Source: Cumulibacter sp047975195
Lineage (GTDB): Bacteria; Actinomycetota; Actinomycetes; Mycobacteriales; Antricoccaceae
DNA: 64,000 bases
NCBI GenBank assembly: GCA_047975195.1
Contig: JBKEDB010000025.1
Location: forward strand, 62,001 to 126,000
Direction: 5' to 3'
The notes beneath the pieces were generated by a model, which had not been told where the DNA came from, made no database searches, and saw only the letters and a list, made by a program, of their open reading frames with translations. This document shows positions 44,797-53,723 of the stretch, one piece after another (position 1 is the first letter of the stretch; each line of letters starts with the position of its first letter). The translations under genes were made by a program, and so were the position numbers.

Positions 44797-45903
44797 CTAG
44801 AGCCAGTGGTTGCGCTTGAACCCGCGATAGAGCAACACGCAGATCGTGAGCATGAGCAGCATGACGGCCGGGTAACCGAATCGCCAATCCAGTTCTGGCA
44901 TGACGGTGAAATTCATTCCGTAGATGCCTGCGATTGCGGTTGGTACGGCCGCGATCGCAGCCCACGAGGTGATCTTGCGCATGTCCTCGTTCTCCGACAG
45001 CGAGATCCGCGCAATCGAGGCCTGCAGTATCGAGGTGAGCAACTCGTCCAGACCGGCCACGGTGTCGCGGGTCTTACTGAGGTGGTCGTTGATATCGCGG
45101 AAGTAGTCACGGATCGGCGCCGGAACCATCCGCATCGGACGGTTCGCGAGGTTGTCGAACGGAATTGCCAGCGGTGTCACCGCCCGCTTGAGCGCGAGCA
45201 GTTCACGCTTGAGTTGGTAGATCCGTTCAACGTCACGGTTGGTGCGATGCGGTGAGAATACGCTCGCCTCGAGCTCGTCAAGGTCCTCCTCAACTTCGAC
45301 GCAGACATCCAAGTAGCGATCGACCACGACGTCCGCGATCGCATACATGACTGCGGCCGGGCCGAGCCTCAGTAGATCGGTGTCGTGGTTCTCGAGACGA
45401 TCGCGTAATTCGCCAAGGTCGCCGAAATCGCCGTGCCGCACGCTGATCGCGAAATAGCTCCCGATGAACACCATGACTTCGCTGGTACGGATGACCTCGC
45501 TGGTCGAGGTCAACTCTGCGTGCTCGACGTACCGCGCGGTCTTCATAACCATGAACAACGAATCGTCGTACGCCTCAAGCTTGGGACGGTTATGCGCCAT
45601 CACCGCGTCCTCAGCGGACAGCGGATGCAGGCCGAACTCGTTCGCGATCGTCTCGAACTCCTCGGCAGTCGGCTCATGCAGGCCCAACCACACGAAGCCG
45701 TTCTCGCGGCGCGCGAGTTCGGCGGCCGCAGCGCACTCACCGCCGCGCGAAAGCACCTCACCGTCGCGATATACAGCCAATCCGACGATCGGGTCGTGAT
45801 GCACCGTCGGCTCGGGGTTGCCCTTCGGCGAATTGCCGCGTCGAATGCCCGGCAGTCCACTCAGCGGGTTGCGGTTCTTGCGGGGCTGACTCTCACCGGC
45901 CAT
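44797..45903 (-). CDS. corA: Magnesium/cobalt transporter CorA
   Basis: A 368-residue CorA. The long cytoplasmic helical domain is followed by two C-terminal membrane helices. The selectivity motif Y-G-M-N-F lies between them, and the basic tail (FKRNHWL) ends the protein. It imports Mg2+ as a pentamer. It is divergent from metG, with about 100 bases between the starts. A protein-like minus-strand fragment follows at 44657-44779 but has no start. Confidence 0.9.
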   Translation of the reverse strand: MAGESQPRKNRNPLSGLPGIRRGNSPKGNPEPTVHHDPIVGLAVYRDGEVLSRGGECAAAAELARRENGFVWLGLHEPTAEEFETIANEFGLHPLSAEDAVMAHNRPKLEAYDDSLFMVMKTARYVEHAELTSTSEVIRTSEVMVFIGSYFAISVRHGDFGDLGELRDRLENHDTDLLRLGPAAVMYAIADVVVDRYLDVCVEVEEDLDELEASVFSPHRTNRDVERIYQLKRELLALKRAVTPLAIPFDNLANRPMRMVPAPIRDYFRDINDHLSKTRDTVAGLDELLTSILQASIARISLSENEDMRKITSWAAIAAVPTAIAGIYGMNFTVMPELDWRFGYPAVMLLMLTICVLLYRGFKRNHWL

Positions 45904-46003
45904 GGCGAGACCTCCTGGCGAACTGACGGAACTCGGGCGCCGCTTGCGCGAGTGTCGACGACTGCGACTCAGTCACACTAGCCGCGCCATTACCCTAGAG
46001 GGC

Positions 46004-47611
46004 ATGCCTGAAACCCCGGCGAAGTCATTCTTCATCACGACGCCCATTTATTACGTCACCGCTGCCCCGCATATCGGCAGCGCGTACACGACCACCGCGG
46101 CCGATGTATTGGCCCGTTGGCACCGCCACCGCGGCGAAAACGTGTACTTCCTGACCGGCACGGACGAACACGGTCAAAAGGTGATGCGTACGGCGCAGAA
46201 GAACGGCCAGGGTCCGCAGGAGTTCGTCGATGCGCTGATTGAAACCGAGTGGAAGCCCGCCTGGGATCTGCTCGACATCAAGTACGACCGGTTCATCCGC
46301 ACCACGGACGAGGATCACGTCCGGCAGGTGCAGGAGTTCTGGCAGCGGCTGTACGACGCGGGATATGTCTACGAGGGTGAGTACTCGGGGATGTACTGCG
46401 TGGACTGCGAGGAGTTCAAGTCGGACGACGACCTGGACGCTGACGGTAACTGCTTGGTGCACGAGCGTCCGGCCGAAATGATCACCGAGAAGAACTGGTT
46501 CTTCAAGCTCAGCGAGTTCGGCGACAAACTGCTCGCGTTGTACGACGAGGTGCCCGACTTCATCGCGCCCCAGACCAGCCGCAATGAGATCATCAACTAC
46601 GTCAAGTCCGGTCTGCACGATCTGTCGATCTCACGATCCTCCTTTGACTGGGGCATCGAAGTCCCGTGGGATTCCTCGCAGGTCCTCTACGTCTGGATCG
46701 ATGCGCTGCTGAACTACACGAGCGCGGCGAAAATCTTCGACGATCCGGCCGAATTCGCCAAGATCTGGCCCGCCACCCATTTGATGAGCCGCGACATCCT
46801 GCGCTTTCACTCCGTCATCTGGCCCGCGATGCTGATGGCTGCGGGCCAGCAGCCGCCGCGGCGCGTGTACGTGCACGGTTACCTGCTGGTCGGCGGCAAG
46901 AAAATGGCCAAGAGCAATGCCACCGCTATCCATCCACGGGAGATCGTCGGTACGTTCGGCGCGGACGCGTACCGCTACTACTTCATGAAGGCCATTCCCT
47001 TCGGTAGCGATGCGTCGTTCTCCTGGGAACACCTGCACGCGGTATACACCGACGAACTCGCCAACAACCTTGGCAACCTGGCCAGCCGGGTGGCCGCCAT
47101 GATCGGCAAGTACTTCGACGGCGTACTGGCGAAGCCAGGCGCGCTCAGCGACGCCGACGGCGCGCTGGCGGACCTGCTCGTACGCACCGTCCGCACGGCG
47201 GATGTGGCGATCAGCAACATGCAGGTGAATGAAGCGATCAGCGCCACGCACGACTTCGTGACGGCGGTGAACGGCTACATCACCGAACAGCAGCCCTGGT
47301 CGGTGGCCAAGGACGACTCAGCGCTGGCGCGCGAGCGTCTCGCGACCATCCTGTATACCTGCGCCGAATCGCTGCGAGCGGTCGCCGTCTTGCATCACTC
47401 GGTGATGCCAAGCACCGCGACGAAGCTGTGGGAATCGCTCGGTGCGCATGAGTGCGTGGGCCCACTGGACGCACAGACGATCGCCAGCGCCGCCGACTGG
47501 GGTGTGCTGAGGCCGGGTTCGAAGGTGATCAAGGGCGAGGCGTTGTTCCCGCGGATCGAGGCGGACGCCGAGGTCGGCGCGTATTGCACACGAGTACGTC
47601 AGCGGGTATGA
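46004..47611 (+). CDS. metG: Methionyl-tRNA synthetase
   Basis: A 535-residue class I synthetase of the short type. The HIGH motif reads HIGS, in AAPHIGSAYTTTAADVLARW. The KMSKS loop reads GGKKMAKSNA. YCVDCEEFKSDDDL and CLVHERP hold the cysteines of the insertion. It charges tRNA-Met. ATG 46004 (MPETPAKSFFITTPIYY) fits homologues. It starts the metG-tatD-rpf-ksgA-ispE cluster known from other actinobacteria. Confidence 0.9.
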   Translation: MPETPAKSFFITTPIYYVTAAPHIGSAYTTTAADVLARWHRHRGENVYFLTGTDEHGQKVMRTAQKNGQGPQEFVDALIETEWKPAWDLLDIKYDRFIRTTDEDHVRQVQEFWQRLYDAGYVYEGEYSGMYCVDCEEFKSDDDLDADGNCLVHERPAEMITEKNWFFKLSEFGDKLLALYDEVPDFIAPQTSRNEIINYVKSGLHDLSISRSSFDWGIEVPWDSSQVLYVWIDALLNYTSAAKIFDDPAEFAKIWPATHLMSRDILRFHSVIWPAMLMAAGQQPPRRVYVHGYLLVGGKKMAKSNATAIHPREIVGTFGADAYRYYFMKAIPFGSDASFSWEHLHAVYTDELANNLGNLASRVAAMIGKYFDGVLAKPGALSDADGALADLLVRTVRTADVAISNMQVNEAISATHDFVTAVNGYITEQQPWSVAKDDSALARERLATILYTCAESLRAVAVLHHSVMPSTATKLWESLGAHECVGPLDAQTIASAADWGVLRPGSKVIKGEALFPRIEADAEVGAYCTRVRQRV

Positions 47612-47651
47612 GCGCCCGTGGGTGCGAGCGCATCGTGGGAAAGAGCGCGTA

Positions 47652-48509
47652 GTGGCAAAGAGTAAGGCCCAGCTCGAGCGGGAGAAGACGCCGCCGAAGC
47701 TCCCTGAGCCGCTGCCGGTCGCCGTACCGGACAATCACACCCATCTCGACATCGTCATCGACTGGATCGGCGGCACGGCAAGTGAGCATCTAGACACGGC
47801 AGAATCGGTCGGGATCGACCGGATCGTGCAGGTCGGTACCGATGTCGCGTCCTCGCGGTGGGCTGCCGATCTGGCGGACGCCGACGACCGGGTGCTCGCC
47901 GCGGTCGCATTACACCCGAACGATGTGCCGAGGCTCGGTGACGGCTTGGCCGCCGCGCTCGATGCGATCGATGAGTTGGCGGCGCGGCCACGCGTGCGTG
48001 CGGTCGGGGAGACCGGGCTGGACTATTTCCGCACCCAGGAAGTCGCGGGACAGGACGTGCAGCGCGAATCATTCGCCCGACACATCGACATCGCAAAGCG
48101 GCACGGCGTCGCGTTGATGATTCACGACCGCGACGCCCACGATGACGTGTTTGATGTGCTCGCTGCCGAAGGCGCACCCGAGAAGGTTGTGTTCCATTGT
48201 TTCTCCGGGGAGGAGCAGATGGCGCGCCGGTGCGCGGACCTTGGATACTACATGAGTTTCGCGGGCAACTCGACCTTCAACGCCTCGACGCACTTGCGTG
48301 CGGCGTACGCCGTGGCACCGCAGGACCTGCTGCTGGCCGAGACGGATGCGCCCTTTCTGACCCCGATGCCGCATCGCGGCAGACCCAATGGGCCGTACCT
48401 GACGCCGTTGACCATCGCGCAGATGGCCGACGTGCGTGGCGAGGATTTGGCTGCGTTGTGCCAGGCCCTCAGCGACAACAGCGAGCGTGTGTACGGCGTG
48501 TGGTCCTGA
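47652..48509 (+). CDS. tatD: TatD-family metal-dependent hydrolase
   Basis: A 285-residue TIM-barrel hydrolase. Metal ligands are visible in DNHTHLD, GETGLDYF, MIHDRDAHDD, FHCFSG and LAETDAPFLTP. TatD proteins have 3'-exonuclease or DNase activity, with proposed roles in DNA quality control. I chose GTG 47652 because the basic N-terminus follows directly; ATG 47622 is possible. Confidence 0.85.
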   Translation: MAKSKAQLEREKTPPKLPEPLPVAVPDNHTHLDIVIDWIGGTASEHLDTAESVGIDRIVQVGTDVASSRWAADLADADDRVLAAVALHPNDVPRLGDGLAAALDAIDELAARPRVRAVGETGLDYFRTQEVAGQDVQRESFARHIDIAKRHGVALMIHDRDAHDDVFDVLAAEGAPEKVVFHCFSGEEQMARRCADLGYYMSFAGNSTFNASTHLRAAYAVAPQDLLLAETDAPFLTPMPHRGRPNGPYLTPLTIAQMADVRGEDLAALCQALSDNSERVYGVWS

Positions 48510-48686
48510 CCCGCGACAGTTTGATAGGTCACGCTCGGTCACGAAACACTGGCGTCGTCGTGACATGTCCGTTATCGTCTTGTAACCGAACCGGTCAGGA
48601 TGGGGAGTTGACGGTCGCTGAGGCGCCGAAAACGAGTCGGAATCCGTTGGCTTCCCCTGCCTGCGAAGTGCAATCATCGGAGCAAA

Positions 48687-49889
48687 GTGCGTCGTTCTTA
48701 CCGCATCGGCCTGAGTGTCCTGGCCGTCACCGCAGTCGTCGGTGGCACCGTGGCATTCAAGGCACTCGACAAGTCCGTTGAGGTCGTGCTGGACGGTCAG
48801 TCGCAGACCGTGTCGACCTATGCCAGCACCGTCGACGGCGTCCTCAATGACGCCGGGATCGACGTGGAAACCCGGGACGCGGTCACACCGTCAGTCGATT
48901 CCTCCATCGAGGACGGCTCCACGGTGAACATCACCCGCGCCCGCATGGTCGACTACTCCGTCGACGGCGAGGAGAACAGTGAGTGGGTGACCGCGCTGAC
49001 CGTTGACGAGGCGCTGGATCAACTCGGCATCGCTGACAACGCCAAGGTCTCGGCCTCGCGCTCGCAGCGCATTCCGCTTGATGGGACAACGCTGGAGATC
49101 ACTACCTCCAAGAATGTCACGATTCTGGTCGACGGCGAGAAGAGGGAAGCCTCCTCCACCTCGATCGACGTCGGCGAACTGCTTGGCGAGCAGGGCATTA
49201 AGCTCGAGCAGCAGGACAACACCGAACCGGACGCCGATACCGCGATCAAGCCGGGAATGACGATCAAGGTCAACCGGATCCGCTCCTCGAATATCGAAGA
49301 GAAGCAGACCGTTTCGTACCAGACCGTGCAGCAGGAGGACGACTCGCTCACCGAGGGCACCTCCGAGGTCGTCACCGAGGGCGTGGACGGCGAGAAGGTC
49401 GTCACCTACAAGGTGACCAAGAAGAACGGCAAGGTCGTCGCCAAGGATCAGGTCAAGGCCGAATGGGTCACCGAGCCTGTCGATGAGGTCATCCACGTCG
49501 GCACGAAGCCAGCGCCGGAACCTGAGCCGGAGCCCGAGCCTGCGCCATCGACCGATGCTGGCAGCGGCGGTTCCTCGGACAGCGGTTCCGCTTCTGACAG
49601 CGGTGAGTCCTCCGGCGGGAACACCGGAGCCGAACCGCCCGCACCCTCTGGCGGTCACAACTGGGATGCCGTCGCGCAATGCGAGTCCGGTGGCAACTGG
49701 TCGATCAACACCGGCAACGGGTTCTATGGCGGCCTGCAGTTCTCGGCCAGCACCTGGAGCGGCTATGGTGGCGGCGCTTATGCGCCGACTGCGGATCAGG
49801 CTACCCGCGAGCAGCAGATCGCAATTGCCGAGAAGGTCCTCGCCGGTCAAGGGCCAGGCGCCTGGCCGCACTGCGGTGCCTACCTGTAG
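48687..49889 (+). CDS. rpfB: Resuscitation-promoting factor (RpfB type)
   Basis: A 400-residue exported protein. One N-terminal signal anchor (LSVLAVTAVVGGTVAF) is followed by three DUF348 repeats (VEVVLDGQSQTVSTYASTVD is the first), a G5 domain near residues 200-275, a Pro/Glu and Gly/Ser linker and the C-terminal Rpf domain (about 323-400). The catalytic glutamate is in QCESGGNW, and the domain has its two cysteines. Rpf proteins cleave peptidoglycan with RpfA/lysozyme-like transglycosylase activity and wake dormant cells. A GTG start at 48687 is preceded by GGAG. A hairpin follows the gene. Confidence 0.9.
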   Translation: MRRSYRIGLSVLAVTAVVGGTVAFKALDKSVEVVLDGQSQTVSTYASTVDGVLNDAGIDVETRDAVTPSVDSSIEDGSTVNITRARMVDYSVDGEENSEWVTALTVDEALDQLGIADNAKVSASRSQRIPLDGTTLEITTSKNVTILVDGEKREASSTSIDVGELLGEQGIKLEQQDNTEPDADTAIKPGMTIKVNRIRSSNIEEKQTVSYQTVQQEDDSLTEGTSEVVTEGVDGEKVVTYKVTKKNGKVVAKDQVKAEWVTEPVDEVIHVGTKPAPEPEPEPEPAPSTDAGSGGSSDSGSASDSGESSGGNTGAEPPAPSGGHNWDAVAQCESGGNWSINTGNGFYGGLQFSASTWSGYGGGAYAPTADQATREQQIAIAEKVLAGQGPGAWPHCGAYL

Positions 49890-49902
49890 ATCCAGCCACT
49901 GA

Positions 49903-49938
49903 GGGCGAGGGCGGCTCCGCCTGGAGCCGCCCTCGCCC
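49903..49938 (+). terminator. Hairpin between the two rpf genes
   Basis: Bases 49903-49918 pair with 49923-49938 around a 4-base loop, a perfect 16-bp GC-rich stem. There is no T tract, so termination may be partial, leaving a promoter in the short gap before the second rpf gene. Confidence 0.7.
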
Positions 49939-49959
49939 CGTGTCGCAACGGAGGTACCT

Positions 49960-51453
49960 ATGGGACGGCATTCCGCCCCCACCAAGCGCGAACTGCGCGC
50001 TGCTGCGGCAGCGGCCAAGAAGGCTGCGACCGCCGAAACGCTAGCGGCAGAACAGGCCGCGAGTGCGGCCACTCCAGCAGTTGAACCGCAGGCCGTCGAC
50101 GCTACGCCGACGACCGCCGCGCCGACGACCGTTGTGTCGGCAACCGATGTCGAGGCGTCCGACCAGGCTGTCGAGATGCCGACGAGCGATGTCGAGGTGT
50201 CCGGCGAGTCGGGAGCGCCCGCTACGGACGCAGTCGCGCCCAGCGGGCCTGAGGCAGCGGCAGAGCCCGAAACGGTCACTGTCGCCGCTTCGACCGCGCA
50301 TCCGCAGAGCGCCACGGTCAAGCCGACTCGCCTGCCTCGCGCGCCGCTCGGCGTACAAGTGCGCCGACCGCACACGTCGAACTCGAAGATGACCCGGTAC
50401 GCAGCCGTCGGGATCGGCGCCGCCGTACTCGGCGCCACGGTCGGTTTCGTCAACCTGAGCAAGCACGTCGACGTGGTGATCGACGGCAAGCAGCAGAGTG
50501 TCACGACGTACGCCGCCGACGTTGAAGGTGTGCTGACCGACGCCGGAGTCGATCCGGGCCCGAACGACGCCGTCACGCCGTCACTGGACTCGAAGGTTAC
50601 CGACGGCGGTACCGTCTCGCTGGTCAAGAGCCGCGACGTGTCGGTCGTGATTGACGGCGAGGCGACCGTCAAGACCGTTACGGCGTACACCACACAGGAA
50701 GCCGTCGAACAACTCGGCTTAGCCGACCAGGATGTTGTGTCCTCACGCTCGCAACGGCTGCCGTTGACCGGCGCGACGATCGAAATCGCGACGTACGACG
50801 ATGTGTCGGTCGCAGTCGACGGCGACCGCACCACCGTCTCCACCGCTGCCGACGATGTCGAGGGGGCGCTGACCGACGCGGGTGTCACACTTGGCGAGCA
50901 CGATACGGTCAGCCCCGGGCTCGATGAGAAGGTAACCGCGGGGATGAACATCAAGGTCACCCGGGTCGATCAGCAGCAGGTCACCGAGACACGCACGATC
51001 GCGCACAAGAAGGTCGAGAAGGACAATCCCGACGAGTACATCGGGATCGACGAGGTCGTCACCGATGGTGCGGACGGCACCGAGAAGGTGACCTTCCTGA
51101 TCTCCACCGTCGACGGTGAGCAGACGTCGAAGACTGAGGAGTCGAGCGAAGTCACCAAGGAGCCCGTCGATGAGGTGACGTCGAAAGGCACCAAGGAATT
51201 TCCCGCGGAGGTGAACGCCCTCAACTGGGAGGCGCTCGGCTACTGCGAATCGACGAACAATCCGAAGGCTGTGAACCAGCAGAACCACATGTACTTCGGC
51301 GAGTACCAGTTCTCGGAGCAGACTTGGGCGGGTGTTGGCGGAACCGGTAACCCGGCTGACGCGCCGGCCGAGGAGCAGCTGGCCCGAGCGAAGATACTGT
51401 TCATGCAGTATGGCGCCAGCCAGTGGGAGTGCGGCTCGCACCTTTATGACTAG
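49960..51453 (+). CDS. Second resuscitation-promoting factor (RpfB type), tandem paralogue
   Basis: A 497-residue paralogue of the upstream gene. It has a longer Ala/Pro-rich cytoplasmic N-terminus (about 140 residues), a membrane helix (YAAVGIGAAVLGATVGFV), three DUF348 repeats, a G5 domain and a C-terminal Rpf domain whose catalytic glutamate is in GYCESTNNP. The linker before the domain is short. GGAGG lies 10 bases upstream of ATG 49960. The ksgA gene starts inside its last codons. Two RpfB-type genes in tandem at this place differ from the single rpfB of M. tuberculosis. Confidence 0.9.
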   Translation: MGRHSAPTKRELRAAAAAAKKAATAETLAAEQAASAATPAVEPQAVDATPTTAAPTTVVSATDVEASDQAVEMPTSDVEVSGESGAPATDAVAPSGPEAAAEPETVTVAASTAHPQSATVKPTRLPRAPLGVQVRRPHTSNSKMTRYAAVGIGAAVLGATVGFVNLSKHVDVVIDGKQQSVTTYAADVEGVLTDAGVDPGPNDAVTPSLDSKVTDGGTVSLVKSRDVSVVIDGEATVKTVTAYTTQEAVEQLGLADQDVVSSRSQRLPLTGATIEIATYDDVSVAVDGDRTTVSTAADDVEGALTDAGVTLGEHDTVSPGLDEKVTAGMNIKVTRVDQQQVTETRTIAHKKVEKDNPDEYIGIDEVVTDGADGTEKVTFLISTVDGEQTSKTEESSEVTKEPVDEVTSKGTKEFPAEVNALNWEALGYCESTNNPKAVNQQNHMYFGEYQFSEQTWAGVGGTGNPADAPAEEQLARAKILFMQYGASQWECGSHLYD

Positions 51454-52303
51454 TTCTCGGCTGCTGGGCCCTGCCGCGGTGCGTGAACTCGCCGAGCACC
51501 TCGGCGTACGCCCCACAAAAACGCTGGGGCAGAACTTCGTGCATGACGGCAACACGGTTCGGCGCATCGTCGCTGCCGCGGGCCTGCGCGCGGGGGAGCG
51601 GGTCCTGGAGGTCGGTCCGGGTCTAGGGTCACTCACCCTCGGAATGCTCGATGCTGGGCATCCAGTGACCGCGATCGAGATCGACCCACGGCTAGCCGAA
51701 GCGTTACCGGCGACGGTGCGAATGCTGCAGCCGGACAACGCCGACGCGCTGACGGTGCTGACGGCGGACGCGTTGCGGGTGACCGAGCTGCCCGATCCGC
51801 AACCGACGGCATTGGTGGCGAACCTGCCCTACAACGTCTCGGTGCCCGTGCTGTTGCACCTGCTCGAGGTGCTCAACTCGATCGAGCGAGTCCTCGTCAT
51901 GGTGCAGGCGGAGGTCGCCGAGCGGCTCGCGGCCGCGCCTGGATCCAAGACGTACGGCTCACCATCGGTGAAAGCGGCCTGGTACGCCGACGTACGGCTC
52001 GCGATGGGTGTCAGTCGACAGATTTTTTGGCCGGTGCCCAATGTCGATTCGGCGCTGGTCTCCCTGGTGCGGCACGATGCGCCGATTGACGATGCACCAC
52101 GCGAGGATGTGTTCGCGGTGATCGATGCCGCGTTCGCGCAGCGCCGGAAGATGCTGCGCTCCGCGCTCGCTGGAATCTTCGGCAGCTCTGGCGCTGCTGC
52201 TGATGCGTTGCAGAGTGCAGGGGTCGACCCGACGTTGCGGGGTGAAACCCTCGGCGTGGCAGACTTCGTAGCGATAGCGCGCCAGATGCCGGCGCGCGGC
52301 TAG
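51446..52303 (+). CDS. ksgA: 16S rRNA (adenine1518/1519-N6)-dimethyltransferase
   Basis: A 285-residue Rossmann methyltransferase that dimethylates two adjacent adenines near the 3' end of 16S rRNA. LGQNFVHDGNTVRRIV, VLEVGPGLGSLTLGML (SAM site) and NLPYNVSVPVLLHLL (catalytic N-L-P-Y) are clear. ATG 51446 overlaps the rpf stop by 8 bases. It is followed by ispE, as in other actinobacteria. Confidence 0.95.
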   Translation: MTSSRLLGPAAVRELAEHLGVRPTKTLGQNFVHDGNTVRRIVAAAGLRAGERVLEVGPGLGSLTLGMLDAGHPVTAIEIDPRLAEALPATVRMLQPDNADALTVLTADALRVTELPDPQPTALVANLPYNVSVPVLLHLLEVLNSIERVLVMVQAEVAERLAAAPGSKTYGSPSVKAAWYADVRLAMGVSRQIFWPVPNVDSALVSLVRHDAPIDDAPREDVFAVIDAAFAQRRKMLRSALAGIFGSSGAAADALQSAGVDPTLRGETLGVADFVAIARQMPARG

Positions 52304-52341
52304 CCGACAGGCTCGTGTTGCTGAGTTGAGGAGACCCGCAG

Positions 52342-53265
52342 ATGACAGCGCCGGTGCAAAGTGACGACGTAGTAATCGCCAGGGCACCGGCAAAGATCAA
52401 CCTCCACCTCGGCGTCGGATCGACGCGCGCGGATGGCTTCCACGAACTTGCGACGGTCTTCTTTGCGTTATCGCTCGCTGACGAGGTGGTCGCGGTGGAG
52501 GCTGAGGAACTGAGCATCGTCACCACGGGAGAGGGTGCCGATCAGGTGCCCGACGATGCGGCCAATCTGGCGTGGCGTGCGGCTGCGGCGCTCGCGGAAC
52601 GTGCCGGAATCAAACCTGAAGTAGCGCTGGCCGTACGTAAGCAAATACCGGTGGCGGCGGGGCTTGCCGGTGGGAGCGCCGACGCGGCAGCCACCCTGGT
52701 CGCTTGTGATGCGCTGTGGCAGACCGGCGCCGACAGGGAGGACCTTGTAGAGATCGCGGCGGCGCTGGGAAGCGATGTGGCGTTCTCGCTGACGGGGGGC
52801 CTCGCGCTGGGAACCGGGCGCGGCGAGTTGCTGTCTCCGGTGCTGGCGGCCGGACGATGGCATTGGGTGCTCGCAGTCGCCGAGGACGGTCTTTCGACCG
52901 GTGACGTGTACGCCGAATTGGACCGACTGCGCGGCGAGGGTGGTGCGAGTACCAGTCTGGAGTTGCCGGATCAGTTGCTGAACGCGCTACGGGCACGAGA
53001 CCTGAGCGCAGTCGGAGCGGCGCTGCACAATGACATGGAGCCTGCGGCCTACAGTTTGCTGCCGTCGTTACGGCGCACGAAGGCTGCGGGGCTCGAGGAA
53101 GGCGCGCAAGCAGCCGTGCTCTGCGGCAGCGGACCCACCATGGCATTCCTGGCTGACTGTGAGGATGATGCCGTGGAACTCGCCGCGCGACTAAGCGCGC
53201 AGGGCGTGTGTCGCACTGTCCGGACGGCGTACGGCCCGGTCACCGGAGCCCGCATCATCGGCTAA
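52342..53265 (+). CDS. ispE: 4-diphosphocytidyl-2-C-methyl-D-erythritol kinase
   Basis: A 307-residue GHMP kinase of the MEP isoprenoid pathway. APAKINLHLGVGSTRADGFH is the N-terminal signature, PVAAGLAGGSADAAATL the ATP-binding loop, and LCGSGPTMAFL the third motif. GAGGAG lies upstream of ATG 52342. In the gene order of relatives pth follows more closely; here about 10 kb intervene. Confidence 0.95.
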   Translation: MTAPVQSDDVVIARAPAKINLHLGVGSTRADGFHELATVFFALSLADEVVAVEAEELSIVTTGEGADQVPDDAANLAWRAAAALAERAGIKPEVALAVRKQIPVAAGLAGGSADAAATLVACDALWQTGADREDLVEIAAALGSDVAFSLTGGLALGTGRGELLSPVLAAGRWHWVLAVAEDGLSTGDVYAELDRLRGEGGASTSLELPDQLLNALRARDLSAVGAALHNDMEPAAYSLLPSLRRTKAAGLEEGAQAAVLCGSGPTMAFLADCEDDAVELAARLSAQGVCRTVRTAYGPVTGARIIG

Positions 53266-53723
53266 CCCTGCTCGAGTTTCTTGGGTCGCCGGTCTTTCGA
53301 GACTCTCCTGGTCGGCTGGCTGTATCAGGCCTTGACATTGGCGGGCGTTGTTGCCGCGAGCGGCCTTCTGGCGTGTGACGCATGGCCGGGGTCGTTGCAG
53401 TGCGATTCGAAGGCACGAGCCCTCGGCGCGTTCGCTCTCGGAGCGCCATGCGCATAGGGACGGCTGCGGTAACGCTCGACCTCCCCGGACGTCGACAACG
53501 TCATGGCCAGCACCAGCTAGTGCTGGTACCGACGCGTCGGCCAAGACCAGGCTGCGTGCGTGCGCGCCGCGCAGTGGCCGGAGGGCGTCGTCTCAGGTCT
53601 AGGTCCGAGGAATTCCGAAACGCCGCAATGACCGAGTCATCTCACCTTGGGGCATAGCATTGACGTTAGAATCGAACATATGTGCACATAAATGTGCGTG
53701 GGTTGAGGCGAGGAGGTGCAGCG
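53266..53723. other. 458-base region after ispE
   Basis: I see no gene. It holds a short hairpin (CCAGCAC pairing with GTGCTGG around 53502-53521) and, at its right end, the LexA-like site of the next gene. Confidence 0.5.
53672..53687. promoter_or_regulatory. LexA/SOS-box-like site
   Basis: TCGAACATATGTGCAC matches the actinobacterial LexA box (CGAAC-N4-GTTCG) fully in the left half and at three of five positions in the right half. It lies 37 bases ahead of a DUF222/HNH gene. Genes of this 13E12 family carry LexA boxes in M. tuberculosis. Activity of this imperfect site is uncertain. Confidence 0.45.

Noticed and set aside
48510..48686. A c-di-AMP (ydaO) riboswitch ahead of rpfB, as known for some actinobacterial rpf genes
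   Set aside because: The leader is short and I could not recognise the conserved core.
48891..50960. A 689-codon open frame on the minus strand opposite the rpf genes
   Set aside because: It is the antisense of two clear Rpf genes; its Val/Ser-rich composition follows from their codon bias.
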